Below the pieces are notes generated by a model that was given only the letters and a program-made list of their open reading frames with translations, was not told the origin of the DNA and searched no databases. Positions 33,490-44,764 of a DNA stretch of 64,000 nucleotides are shown piece after piece. How positions within the stretch are numbered: the stretch's first letter is position 1; each line of letters begins with the position of its first letter. Source of the DNA: Bufo bufo (lineage: Eukaryota > Chordata > Amphibia > Anura > Bufonidae); NCBI RefSeq assembly GCF_905171765.1, contig NC_053393.1, positions 63,643,371-63,707,370 on the forward strand, in the 5' to 3' direction. Both the position numbers and the translations under genes were made by a program.

Positions 33490-33690
33490 GGAGCAGGGGG
33501 GGAGGCGGGGGCTGCTGGCACAAGGGGGGAGAGGGGTGGGGGAGAGCTGCTGGCACTGGGGTGGGGGAGAGCTGATGGCACTAGGGGATAGTGGAGCTGA
33601 TGCACTTGGGCTGGTCGCACGGGGGGGGGGGGGGGGTTGGCGAAGAGTGTTGGGGACTGATGGCAGGGGGTCTGATGAGTTTTTCTAAAG
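33490..33690. repeat. G-rich imperfect minisatellite
   Basis: Repeats of AGCTGNTGGCACTNGGG separated by G runs, including a run of about 15 G near 33620-33635. Units are degenerate. G-quadruplex formation is possible. Confidence 0.7.
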
Positions 33691-33699
33691 GAAAACAGT

Positions 33700-33800
33700 C
33701 TATTAATAAAAAAAATTTCTTATTAGAGTACTCGATTAATAGTAAAAAATAATCGATAGAATACTCGATTTCTAAAATAATCGTTTACTGCAGCCCTAAT
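33700..33800. mobile_element. Fragment of a hAT-like terminus
   Basis: Read on the minus strand it begins AGGGCTGCAGTAAACGATTA and continues with repeated ATCGATTA words, resembling the TAGGGCTGCAACGATTAATC ends of a vertebrate hAT-like repeat family known to me. No opposite end was found. Confidence 0.45.
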
Positions 33801-33845
33801 GCCTGGCCCCTGTCAATCATAGCAGAGATGGCGGAGCCTCTACGT

Positions 33846-33939
33846 CACGGATGAGCAACCTTCGGCACTCCAGCTGTTGTAAAACTACAATTCCCAGCAT
33901 GCAAACATGCTTGGCTGTGCCAGAGGTTGCTGATCCCTG
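33846..33939. mobile_element. Short hAT MITE inside a TTAA-family fragment
   Basis: Starts CACGGATGAGCAACCTTCGG and ends GGTTGCTGATCCCTG. Flanking octamers CTCTACGT (33838-33845) and CTCTAGGT (33940-33947) differ at one base. The flanking sequence GGAGCCTC and AGGTGTAACGGCAAGG is the CTGACAGATG-type TTAA MITE, so the order of insertion is clear. Confidence 0.84.
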
Positions 33940-34019
33940 CTCTAGGTGTAACGGCAAGGCCCCCATTGCCAGTTTCACAGGTACAGATCTGCTGACACAT
34001 GCCCTTTAAATAAGAGTAG

Positions 34020-35410
34020 TGGCAAATGGGACTGGCCTGTGGAAGGCTCTTCTATAATGTACACCTTTATAGACGAATACCAGAAAAAGTTAATCAGCAC
34101 ATCCTGCAAGATCAAGTAAATGCATGGGTGTAGGTGGCCACAAGGTGTATTTAATAAAAAAAAAAAGAAAAAAAAAGAAGAAGAAAGAACAGAATATAAC
34201 AGCTCTCTAACAATTGCAGCGGACGTATTTACATGGGTCCTGCTTTCCTTGAATTTAGATATCCATAAGGCATAGAGATGGGTATTAAACGGAGGAGGTT
34301 CCCATCCAGACTTAGGTCACCTGGCCGTTGTAGATGGGCACAGAAATTTTAAATAAAAATAGAATTGCTACGTACCTCAAGCTTATTTGTATGGTAAATG
34401 TGGTGTTAGTAGTTCATATATAGATCATACACTTTATGTTTATAGAGTGCTGTAATATTCTGTAAATCTATGTATTTAACTAAAATACACCCCCCTAATG
34501 CCAGCTACATAAGTGCTAAAATCATCTGCATTAATTTAGTCTGCCATCCTCACCGATCCACTCCGATAAAGCAATCCAATGGATCTGTGACTTTGCTATG
34601 GAGTCTTGCTTCAATTTGCAAAAAAGCTAAAACAGGCTCACCGTTCTTCTACTAACTGATGAGTTGTGGTCAAAGCTCTGTGTAGGCTAGTCATAGAAAA
34701 ATTCAGCAAACTACTAGTTTTGTCCATGGAGTCACTGGTGTCACAACGGTAGACACGCCAACTTTTCTACAAGAGCGTACATGTCACTGGAAATAAAGGC
34801 CCAGCACAAGCAATGGAAATACTACAGGCCATTACTTTCCCACCAAGAGTAGCAGTTAGTAAAGTGCACTTGGGCTTAAACCCTACGGTGGGCATCCACC
34901 AAAGAGTCTTCCCAAAAGACAGTCAAGTGGGAGGATATCACGTTTCTCCTGCTGCAGAGATTAGCCAGTCTTGTAAGAGGCTAGGGTGTAAGGGCTCCGG
35001 GATCGAATGATGATTAGACAAGGGGAACTGGAACCATTAGGAAGGTGCTGCCTTTTGGAGGCTGTGGGACTGTTTTTAAGGGGCTCTGTGTGGGGGTGTT
35101 AGGCTGAGAATTGTTGAGGAGATGTGCATGGGTTTACAAGATGTTGTGGGGGCAAGGCAGAACTGTTACTCACCTCACCGATTCCCTGCCACTCCTGTTC
35201 CGATGCTGCCCGTTTTCCCGCCTGCCACACAGGAAATCATTACCTGCAGCGGTAACCTGACTCAACGGGTGATTGGCTAATCAGTCACTTCCTGTGTCAA
35301 GAAGGACCAGGCAGTACTGACCAAGCATCGGAACGGAAGGATCAACGAGGTGAGCAAAGATTCACAAATCCTTCTCACCTACAAGAAATAATCACGGGGG
35401 AACAATTCTC
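34020..35410. other. Low-repeat stretch
   Basis: An A-rich run at 34155-34190; otherwise no exon, tandem repeat or clear element borders. Confidence 0.5.
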
Positions 35411-35418
35411 TCGTAGTC

Positions 35419-35580
35419 CAGGGATCAGCAACCTTCGGCATCCCAGGTGTTCAGAAAATACAACTCCCAGAATGCTGCACTCACTTTTATAGGAGTTATA
35501 AGAGCAGCCGAGCAGGTTTGCATGTGGGGAGTTGTAGTTTCATAGCATCCAGAGAGCCGAAGGTTACTGATCGATGCCCT
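35419..35580. mobile_element. Short hAT-type MITE
   Basis: Starts CAGGGATCAGCAACCTTCGG; right arm GCCGAAGGTTACTGATC with the terminal CCTG altered. Core AAATACAACTCCCAGAATGC and GGGAGTTGTAGTTTCATAG. Confidence 0.72.
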
Positions 35581-36307
35581 AGGATCATAATGAAGTCTTC
35601 GACATAAGGCACCGTACAGTCACTCCAAGCCAAATTTTGAGCTGAAAAACAGAGCTTCACTTTACAGAAACATGATCACGGGTGGGGGGGGGTACGCAGA
35701 TCTTGTACAGAGTCCAATGATACGGTAAAATTTCCTATTAACACCTTGTTTTATTGAGCTGGGCAGGAGGCCACCAAATCTCTACAAGAGCAGTTAGGTC
35801 TCACTTGCTCTATTTACACAAAGCTGCGCTCGGGCTATCTACTCTACGGAAAACGACGTCAATTAAACAGCGGAAAACAACCGAGACTTGAGAATGAGGG
35901 AGAAGGGCTATGTAAAGTGAGACAGCTGTAGCGCCGACCATAAACTGAAAGACTTCATAAAACCCTATCCACGGAGCAAGAGACCTTCGCTCATGCCGGA
36001 GCGTATCTGACGTGTGGCTTTTTACGGATTTAAATTGAAGGAAAAAAAAAAAAAAACTTTCATCAGCCTTCCGACAATGGCAGAACTTTTGCATCTTTTC
36101 TTGGCGGTCAGGACATTGCTTGCGGCTTTTTTCCTCATTGGCAAACATTGACAATGCAATTTTACAAAACAATTGTGACAAACTCTGTACCATGCAGCCC
36201 GATGCTAAAGCGTCCGTTTACATTTCTCATTTTATAAAAAAGTACACGACTCAAAAGACTGGCCACTTCAATACAATATAAGCTAAATGGCTACACAGAC
36301 ACAAGTA

Positions 36308-36552
36308 AGGGCTCACGCACACGTACGTGTATTCTTTCCGTGTCCTTTCTGGGTGTTTTGCAGACCGTATACGGAACCAATCATTTCAATGGGTCCGCAA
36401 AAAAACAGAAGTTACTCCGTGTGCATTCTGTTTCCGTAAGTCCGTATTTCCGTTCCGCAAAAATAGAGAACATGTCCTATTATTGTCCGCATAATGGACA
36501 AGGATAGTGCTGTTCTATTGGGGCCGGCTGTTCTGTTCTGCAAAAAAGGCCT
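36308..36552. repeat. GGGCTCACGCACACG foldback, truncated
   Basis: Left end GGGCTCACGCACACGTACG; the interior GAACATGTCCTATTATTGTC and TGGACAAGGATAG match 1105-1140. The right end is lost near AAAAAAGGCCTAAC. Confidence 0.65.
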
Positions 36553-37037
36553 AACAGAGCTGCTCGTCTGAAAACGCTCGGATGCCCGTTAACGAGCTAT
36601 GTAAATGGTCCCCTGCTGCAGCCGAGAAATCCAAAATGATGGTGATCTCAGCAGAAGAGTAAAAATAAATTAATAAAAAAAGTTAAAGTTTTCTCTTGTA
36701 AAAGTGGTAAAAAAACACATGCTATCAGACCATGTTTGCCACAAATCATGTTAAATCAATAAATCCCATGTATACCAAAAAATGGTACCAATTAAATATC
36801 TTGCCCTGCAAAAAAAAAAAACAAGCCCTCATGCGGCTAAAAATGAACAAAAAAATGTTCTGCCACTTGGAATGCAGCGACATAATGAGAATGTACCATT
36901 ATTGGGCAAAAGTAGTAAAATAAAAAAAATAAAAAGAAAAAAAACACAACTACACATATTTGGTATCACAGTAATCATACTGACCCATAAAATAATAACA
37001 GACTAGTAATGCCGCCGATTGAACATTGTAAATCCTA

Positions 37038-37535
37038 GGGTACTTACACACTTGGGGCAGAGGGTTCTGGCAGGAAGTTCGATTGCCGGATTCGTCAAAA
37101 CGTATGCAAAGTGATGGCATTTGTCAGACGGATCAGGATCGTGATCCATATGACAAATGCATTGAAATGCCGGTGTCATCCGGAAAAATGGATCCGCTGT
37201 AAAAAAAAAAAAATTTTCCCATTTTTTGCGGTCTGAGCATGAGCAGACCGCCATGCTGGATCCGTTTTTTCCAGAACGCTCGAGGATCCGGCATTAACGC
37301 ATGTCAATGGGAAAAATGCCAAATCCGGCATTCCGGCAAGTGTTCTGGAATTTTGGACAGAGATAAAACCGTAGCGTGATGCAGTATTTTCTCCGTCCAA
37401 ATACCATAAAAGGACTGAACTGATGCATCCTGAATGGATTACTCTCCATTCAGAACGCATGGGGACAAAACTGATCGGTTCTTTTCTGGTATTGAGCCCA
37501 TGTGACGTAACTCAGTGCCGGAAAAGAAAAACGCG
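37038..37535. repeat. Foldback MITE, relative of 53471-54000
   Basis: Left end GGTACTTACACACTTGGGG; the interior carries GATCCGG and CCGGATTC pairs and the words CATCCTGAATGGATTACTC and TGATCGGTTCTTTTC, seen in inverted order at 53520-53600. The right end is eroded. Confidence 0.65.
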
Positions 37536-37539
37536 TTGT

Positions 37540-39090
37540 GTGGAAAATCTGCAGCATAAGCTAAGTAGGGGAAACGCAATGCGGAACGTGGTGGACTCGG
37601 TGCAGACACACAGCGCAAACCGCACGGAAATCTGCATGAACTACACTGCCGTGTGCAAGCACTTGCTAAAGATGGTCACTCCAATTATAGGCAGTGTAGT
37701 TAAAAAAAAAAAAAATATATATATATATATATACACAAATCACAAATCAAAAAACTACCTCACTCTGCTAATCAAGGGCACGTTACATATCACAATTACT
37801 ACTTTACATTACATTTGGTCTCCTTCATTAGACCTACAAAAAAATAAAATATAAAATCCCTTTAACAATCCTGCAAACGGCATGGGTAATCTACAGATAA
37901 ATTTTTTTTTTTATTCTCTTTGGTCGATTGTCAACCATGTACAGCAAAGTACAAGTAAGTGAGCGCATGTTTCAGCATGTATCTAAGTTTTAATTAAAAC
38001 AGCCATTGCGCGAGAGTAAATGCACAACTAATACAGAAAATATACAATGGCGACATATGTACCTTGTGGAACGGGCCCGGACTGAAAAACAAGTGAAATC
38101 TGTTTATACGGGACAGTGAAATATCAACCGGAGCAGGAGACAGCCTTAAATACAATGAAACATCTGGTGGAACATGCAGAAGGCTCCAGGCTCACATCTG
38201 CTACTGGAGCTGCGCTGCTATCATCGGAGACGTGGAGCGCGGCGCGCAAGACGATGGAGGAATTAAACACGGCCTGCGTTCTGAATGTTAAGAGTGGCAG
38301 AGCGGGCTCCAGGACGTACATGTCTCTGCTAATGTACAGGTAACATGCTGTCCCGACATCCAGAGGACAATGGAGGTCAAATATAGAGAATATCGGCTTA
38401 ACAAGAAACCAATAAGAAATATTTCAAAAAGTAAAAACACAAGAGCGAGAGGGCTCGTCAGAGCAGAGGTGGGAAAACGATGGCAGCCAGCCTTTGACTC
38501 GATGGGGAACCGTACACTGTAAAAGGGCAAACCACTCTTCGTTCCAAGAACTGACTCTAGGGAAGGAGTCTACGGGAAGGCTCCAAAGGCTCAAGTAGGC
38601 ATTAAAGATTTGAGAAAGGCTCGCAATGGGAATGAAAATGAAGTATGTGGGTCGAGGGGTCACCCCATAAAGGAGATCAGCACACGAGGTGGACTAAGAG
38701 AGGACATTAATTCTGCACTTACTGGAAAGCTGCTAAGTGGGCTTGATCCGGGTTACTGGGCAGTAAAGCGTAATTTATTTCACCTTTTCGGTGAGTCACT
38801 GGAGGGAAGAATGTTAAGTCTTGAGTTGTACAACCACATAAAAAATAACTAAAGGAATATGAAGTAGTAATGGTATAGAAGATACTACACTACAAGCAAT
38901 TTTACATGGGTTGTCTCATGAAGACAGCCTGGAGATCAGCTGATCGCTGGTGGTCCAGCTTCTCCAACCACCGATGGCAAGCTAGTTCTGCTCGAGCAGC
39001 TCTTTGCCTCCTCTCAGAGGGGGTCCCCATTTAGGGCATAATGAGGCACACAGACTAATCAGATCTAACACTAAAACAACTGCCTAACTG
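37540..39090. other. Low-repeat stretch with short AT tract
   Basis: An A run and (AT)n at about 37701-37731. Otherwise non-coding, with no clear element. Confidence 0.5.
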
Positions 39091-39101
39091 TGTATTATGC
39101 G

Positions 39102-39472
39102 AGGATATACCATCAATGTCAGATAGGTGCAGGTCCCACCTCTGGCACTCGCTCCCATCCCCAGAACAAGGCCCCCCAAAGTGAAGAGACAGCAGCTGCA
39201 CATGCACGACCACCCTCCAAATAGAGCTGACTGACTGTTGGCTTGGCTATTTCTGGTAGTCCCATGGCGGTGACTGGATAGGGGGTCGTATATCCACAAT
39301 ATGCTCTCCTTTCACCTATATGGGACCTATGAAAATAGCCAAGCGCACTTGCTCAGCAGAATGTAGCGCATATTGCCCATGTGTGGTGCACTCTCCTTCT
39401 GTTCTGGAGATAGGAGCGGGTCACAGAGGTGGGACCTGCACCTATCTGACATTGATGGCATATTGCCAGGAT
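39102..39472. repeat. Foldback repeat, right TTAA flank
   Basis: The left arm AATGTCAGATAGGTGCAGG pairs with CCTGCACCTATCTGACATT, and GTCCCACCTCTG with CAGAGGTGGGAC. The right side continues to CATCCCT before TTAA at 39492-39495; the left outer end is unclear. Confidence 0.7.
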
Positions 39473-39687
39473 ATGAGCTGAGAACATCCCTTTAATACGC
39501 CCTCTCCTTTTATGATACACTCCAGCTCAAACAACCTGAATGCGTGGCAGCATCTGGTGGCTTCACATGCCGCAGACTTTGCTGCAGAAATTTCCTGCCA
39601 CTAAAACAACCCCATTCAGATGCACGGAACAGATTTTCAGTAGCAGAATAAAAAAATTAAAAATGTCACATGTAAAGGAATCCTTAA

Positions 39688-40004
39688 AGGGGTTGTCCAC
39701 TCTTACAGGTGTTGGCAATCATGACTACATCGCTGTTCTGCAGTGGTACCGCAACCACACCGCTCTGTCCGTTGTGCAGTCGATAGAGCTGGTTACAGCA
39801 GCACTGCTCTCAATGAAGTGAATGGGAGCAGTACTGCAGAAAGCAGACCAGTCCACTGCACAATGGATGCAGATGTATAGTTCCGCTACTGGAGTTAGAG
39901 CAGGACATTGATCGGCGGAGGTGTCAGACCCCCACTAATCAGAGAATGACGGCCTATACTGAGGACAGGCCTTGTAAAAAAAAAAAGAAGAGTAGACAAC
40001 CCAT
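39688..40004. mobile_element. TTAA-flanked MITE
   Basis: Starts AGGGGTTGTCCACTCTTAC and ends AGAGTAGACAACCCAT, with TTAA at 39684-39687 and 40005-40008. A second AGGGGTTTTCCAG start follows at once at 40009. Confidence 0.78.
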
Positions 40005-40321
40005 TTAAAGGGGTTTTCCAGATATTTTTTAAAAAAGCTATAAAAAGGGATAAAAAGGGATAAAAAAATAAAATAAAAATAAATAAAATAAAAAACCTCA
40101 GCCTCGCAGATCACCCACCACAGCCATTCTGACACTGCTGCTGTTCTTCACTTCCTGGTCCCGGCTCAGAACACCCTCTTAGCCAATTTCTGTCGCAGCG
40201 GTGACCCACCTCAGCTATTGATTGGCTGAGAGTACTTTCCCTGTGTTTATAGAGCTGGAAGAAATGAAATGGAGAAAAGCGGAGCCCAGAGCAGCGTATG
40301 TCCACAGAAAACTCCTTTTAT

Positions 40322-40599
40322 GGGGCAGCACGGTGGCTCAGTGGTTAGCACTGGTGCCTAGCTGCGCTGGGGTCCTAGGTTCGAATGCGACCAAGGGCAA
40401 CATCTGCATGGAGTTTGTATGTTCTCCCCGTGTTTGTGTGGGTTTCCTCCGGGTACTTAGGTTTCCTCCCACACTCCAAAGACATACTGATAGGGACCTT
40501 AGATTGTGAGCCCCATTGGGGACAGTTGGAAGCTAATGTCTGTAAAGCGCTGCGTAATATAGTAGCGCTATATAAGTGCATAAAAAATAAATAAAAAAT
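40322..40599 (+). repeat. tRNA-derived SINE
   Basis: Begins GGGGCAGCACGGTGGCTCAG. Pol III A box TGGCTCAGTGG at 40334-40344 and B box GGTTCGAATGC at 40379-40389. The body holds GTATGTTCTCCCCGTG, GGTTTCCTCCCACACTCC and GATTGTGAGCCCCATTGGGG; the tail is ATAAATAAAAAATG-like. This type is widespread in fish and amphibians. It is a retroposed repeat, not a functional tRNA gene. Confidence 0.88.
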
Positions 40600-41298
40600 G
40601 TTACCGATGAACGGTGCAGCCACGGGTCGTCTTCATAAGACAACTCCTATAACTACACAGCTCTTACACTTCACATGCACTTTCCCTGCAGTCCTTCTAA
40701 AGGACCTCCAGTTTGCAGGTTTTTTCACTTCACATCGGAGGTATACAACTAAAATGAGATGGCAAGAGCATTAGGAAAGAACTGTGGCACTTCATCTCCG
40801 GCTGTCCACCGCTTGGATGGCCATTATGGAGGCCCCAGACAGACATTGCCTCCATATCCTAGAGACACACCCATGTCTTTAAGGAGACAACCCCTTAAGA
40901 GGGGCTCTACTGAACCAATCTTCGATCACTAAGCGTTCCATGGTCCAGAACATCCAGCCAGCTGATACCAGACCAATTGCTGGTGACCTTTATATACGTG
41001 GCCATGAAGTACATCAGCTCCTGGTATCAGTGGTGTGCTGCAGTAACCTGGACGGCCTCCACGTACAAGGCTTGCAGCACAGTAGTCACACTCAATACCG
41101 TCCAGACGCCGGCAGAGCACAGGTTACCTCCAGGAGGAACAACTGAGGGACAGTGTAACACGGTTCTAAGAAAAGATGCTGCAACGTTCCTAATACATGG
41201 GGAATAGAAGTATCAGACACGTCAGGAGAGCAGGCAGATTCTCTTCAGGGTACGTTCACACTGGATGAAGGCACTGCAGATTTTCCCCTGCACAATAA

Positions 41299-42228
41299 GG
41301 CCCCTTTCACACAGGCGAGTATTCCGCGCGGATGCGATGCGTGAGTTGAACGCATTGCACCCAAACTGAATACCGACCCATTCATTTCTATGGGGCTGTG
41401 CACACAAGCGGTGATTTTCACGCATCACTTGTGCGTTGCGTGAAAATCGCAGCATGCTCTATATTCTGCGTTTTTCACGCAACGCAGGCCCCCATAGAAG
41501 TGAATGGGGTTGCGTGAAAATCGCAAGCATCCGCAAGCAAGTGCGGATGCGGTGCGATTTTCACGCACGGTTGCTAGGAGACGATCGGGATGGAGACCCG
41601 ATCATTATTATTTCCCCTTATAACATGATTATAAGGGAAAATAATAGCATTCTGAATACAGAATGCTTAGTATAATAGCGCTGGAGGGGTTAATTTATTT
41701 TTATTTAACTCACCTTAATCCACTTGATAGCGCAGCCCGACATCATCTTCTGTCTTCATCTTAGCTGTGTGCAGGAACAGGACCTGTGGTGACGTCACTC
41801 CGGTCATCACATGATCTTTTACCATGGTGATGGATCATGTGATGACCGGAGTGACGTCACCACAGGTCCTGCTCCTACAATCAGCAAAGAAGGAGACGCC
41901 GGGCTGCGCGCGCAAGTGGACTAAGGTGAGTTAAAATATTTTTTATTTTTTTTAAACCCCTCCAGCGCTATTTTACTTTGCATTCTGTATTCAGAATGCT
42001 ATTATTTTCCCTTATAACCATGTTATAAGGGAAAAATAATACAATCTACAGAACACTGATCCCAAGCCCGAACTTCTGTGAAGAAGTTCGGGTCTGGGTA
42101 CCAAACATGCACGATTTTTCTCACACGAGTGCAAAACGCATTACAATGTTTTGCACTCGCGCTGAAAATCGTGCGTGTTCCCGCAACGCACCCGCACATT
42201 TTCCCGCAACGCCCGTGTGAAACCAGCC
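41299..42228. mobile_element. 930-bp foldback element with TAA duplication
   Basis: Starts GGCCCCTTTCACACAGGCG and ends CGCCCGTGTGAAACCAGCC, with direct TAA at 41296-41298 and 42229-42231. The two halves are inverted copies over most of their length: for example CATTCTGAATACAGAATGC and GCATTCTGTATTCAGAATGC, or GGACCTGTGGTGACGTCACT and its complement. The centre lies near 41825. There is no open frame of transposase type. Confidence 0.87.
41775..41875. repeat. Central palindrome of the 930-bp foldback
   Basis: Two arms of about 48 bp (41775-41822 and 41828-41875) are inverted copies around TTTTACCATGGTGA-like centre bases. They include TGACGTCA, a CRE-like site, in each arm. Confidence 0.9.
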
Positions 42229-42231
42229 TAA

Positions 42232-42878
42232 CCGAGGCCTCATGCACACAACCATATCCATTTTGCAGTCTCCAAAATATGGATAGAATGAATCCCACAT
42301 GTGCCATACTATGTTACAAATGCCTATACTTAAAGGGGTACTCCAAGAGTATAAAATGTCCCCTCATGTGCCGGGCACCCCACATGGAATGTATTCTTAC
42401 CCCGGTTCCCGGTCTCCGCACCGCCGCTGCTGCTTCTCCCTGCACAAGTATGAAAACATCCGGGTCGAGGGGAGCAGCCAATGGCAGATGGGGACGGGGG
42501 ACGAGCCTCCCTAGCATCGCTGGTGACGCTACGGAGGCTCATCCCTGTCCGCCATGTTTTCATCAGTGTGCAGGGAGAAGCAGCAGCGCCGGGGCGGGCA
42601 GACAGGGAATCGGGGTAAGTATATTCCATGTGGGGTGCCCGGTACATGAGGGGACATTTTATACTCTTAGAGAAACCCTTTTAACGGCAAAATGGACAAG
42701 AATAGGACATGTTCTATCTTTTTTGCGGGGCCGCAGAATTGACATACGGCTTGTGGGCAGCACGCGGTGCGCCGTCCACATCTTTTGTGGCTGCATTGAA
42801 CAAATGGGTTCGTATACGATCTGCAAAAAAAAGCAGATCAGATGCGGACCAAAAATATAATCATGTGCCCGAGGCCTT
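42232..42878. repeat. GGCCTCATGCACAC foldback interrupted by a TTAA MITE
   Basis: Left end GAGGCCTCATGCACACAACC; right end ATCATGTGCCCGAGGCC. It is interrupted by the TTAA element at 42334-42680, after which family-specific ACAAGAATAGGACATGTTC resumes. Confidence 0.72.
42334..42680. mobile_element. TTAA foldback MITE, nested
   Basis: Starts AGGGGTACTCCAAGAG and ends TCTTAGAGAAACCCTT, TTAA at 42330-42333 and 42681-42684. Arms ATAAAATGTCCCCTCATGTG and CATGAGGGGACATTTTATAC are inverted; GCTGCTGCTTCTCCCTGCAC pairs with GTGCAGGGAGAAGCAGCAG. Confidence 0.87.
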
Positions 42879-43089
42879 GAGCAGATTTTGCCGCTGCACT
42901 CTATTCCATGAGAACATAGCCTTAGAGCCGTTTCACACATGGCAGATTTGTTGCAGAAACTTCTGCGCCTGAAAATCACTTCCATACATCTAAATAAAGC
43001 AGGTGCATGTATCTGTGACCCCAAACACCTTCTGTGGATCCGAGCAGAGCTGATGAAACCCAAAAAGTGCAGAGCGCCCTGAGAAGCGC

Positions 43090-43520
43090 TGCTGTATGAT
43101 CGCGATTTAGATCCCCTTTAAGAGGGTTCTCCAATATGAGAAAAAAAAGGTCGGCATCTTTCTCCTTCATGAAAATGCACCACCATGGCTCAGCCATATT
43201 CAAATGCATACCTACAATATCGGGCATAAACCACAGGACACGAGTGGAGCGGGTTCTGGTAGACCAACAACAAGACCTCTGTGTTGTGCGAAGAAGGTTG
43301 GAAGGATTCACAACATCTCTACAAATCCCTGCGGAGGGAAACATTGAGACGTATATGGAGAAAGCCCATAATATCTAGCCCCCAAAAACAGTCCGCCATG
43401 ATAAAAAGACAAACTATGACCTACAAATAGAAGGAATAGTCCTCACCACCCTGAGGGCATCTCAAGGGCTTTGAGTAATTGTATTATTATTTTTTTTTTA
43501 AGGAAATGTTATGCAGTGCA
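43090..43520. other. Non-coding stretch
   Basis: A degenerate TTAA-type end (AGAGGGTTCTCCAATATG after TTTAA at 43118) and little else recognisable. Confidence 0.45.
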
Positions 43521-43530
43521 CCATCTAAGT

Positions 43531-43625
43531 CAGGGATGGCGCAACCTAGACAGTCTAGAGCTATTGGGGCATGCTGGGAGTTGTAGTTTTACAACAGCTG
43601 GACGGCCGCAGGTTGAGCTTCCCTG
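43531..43625. mobile_element. hAT MITE, internally deleted
   Basis: Starts CAGGGATGGCGCAACC and ends GCAGGTTGAGCTTCCCTG, with GGGAGTTGTAGTTTTAC inside. The left arm's CTCCAGC block is missing; flanking octamers do not match. Confidence 0.7.
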
Positions 43626-43629
43626 AGCG

Positions 43630-44370
43630 AAGGCATGCATGTGCAGCGGATGGCGACATACAGCCTACTTTTTGTGCGCACACACTTACCCAGGAACACT
43701 TGCAATGGCTAATTGAGTATTACACAAACACAAAAGCCTTCGAGGATCAATACTTTGCGGGAATGTGATTTCATTTAGCGAACGGTCTGACCTTTGTTGA
43801 AAGGTTCGCAGAGAAAAGGTAACTAACATCTAGATTAAGGTTTTAACTGGACATCAAGGAGAGAGAGGCTTCCTCGCCGTTCCCTATACGTGAGGGATGG
43901 GTTCACTTGCTAGGTTTTCTAAGAAACAGTGAGGAACATCGGAGATTAATGGTCGGCAAGGAACCCGTTTCCATTTACGTGCAGAGTTATTACAGAGCGC
44001 TGCTCCTCGGTGCGCTGCAAAATTAATAACCATCTCTTAGACAGTGCCGATACTGTCAAATGGTGAAGATCCCTGGCTCCCCTGCTGTGTCCCTATATAG
44101 ACGACAGTATACCGGGGGTCAAATATCATCTAAAAGAAGGTTGTGGCTTTCCCCTCATCTATGTTAAAGGGGTTGTCGGGGCATACTACCACATCTGATC
44201 TGACATGGGGTGTGGAGAGCAGCTACTCGGGTCCCATTATCTAGAGTAGGACCTCTGCAAACTTCTCGCAGCGGACTGCAGCCTCGCCCGGCGGGCAGTT
44301 GCATCTTTTCACGTGAAGCAGAAAATTTAAAAATCGGAGTAAAATGAGCAGATATCTGACAATTTTAAGA
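43630..44370. other. Low-repeat stretch
   Basis: No exon or transposon recognised; a TTAAAGGGGTTGTCGGGG start at 44164 suggests a truncated TTAA repeat. Confidence 0.45.
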
Positions 44371-44374
44371 CTTC

Positions 44375-44760
44375 AAAAGGGTTTTCTCATCTCAGACAAT
44401 GGGGGAATATCGCTAGGATATGCTCCCATTGTCTTATAGGTGCGGGTCCCACCGCTGGGACCCGCGCCTATATCGAGAATGGAGCCCCGAAAGTGAAGGA
44501 GAGTACACTGCGCATGCACCCTGCAATCCAGGAGCAGTGGCCGTGTTGGCGCACTACAGGAAAAGGCGCTGGCCTCTCTGGTGGCCAGGACCATGGGAGC
44601 GTACATAGGCTGGTGCATGCACGCCCACAGCTGCTGGATTACAGGGTGGTCGTAACCATGGATACGAGCAGTGTATAATGCGATGGAAAAATGAATCCAG
44701 CCAGCAAAGGAGGAAATATGGACAATCACAACACATTAGTAAGTGCCTTGTATTAAACTC
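44375..44760. repeat. Composite foldback repeats
   Basis: A hairpin at 44437-44473 (GGTGCGGGTCCCACC with GGGACCCGCGCC). The right part TGGACAATCACAACACATT, then AGTAAGTGCCTTGTAT, is an inverted relative of 55020-55070. Confidence 0.55.
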
Positions 44761-44764
44761 TCTC

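Noticed and set aside
40334..40389. Functional tRNA gene
   Set aside because: Only A and B boxes are conserved; there is no cloverleaf, and the sequence continues into a SINE body.
42078..42860. 260-codon open frame on the plus strand, the longest in the window
   Set aside because: It runs through three foldback elements and their junctions; the translation is compositionally odd and resembles no protein family.
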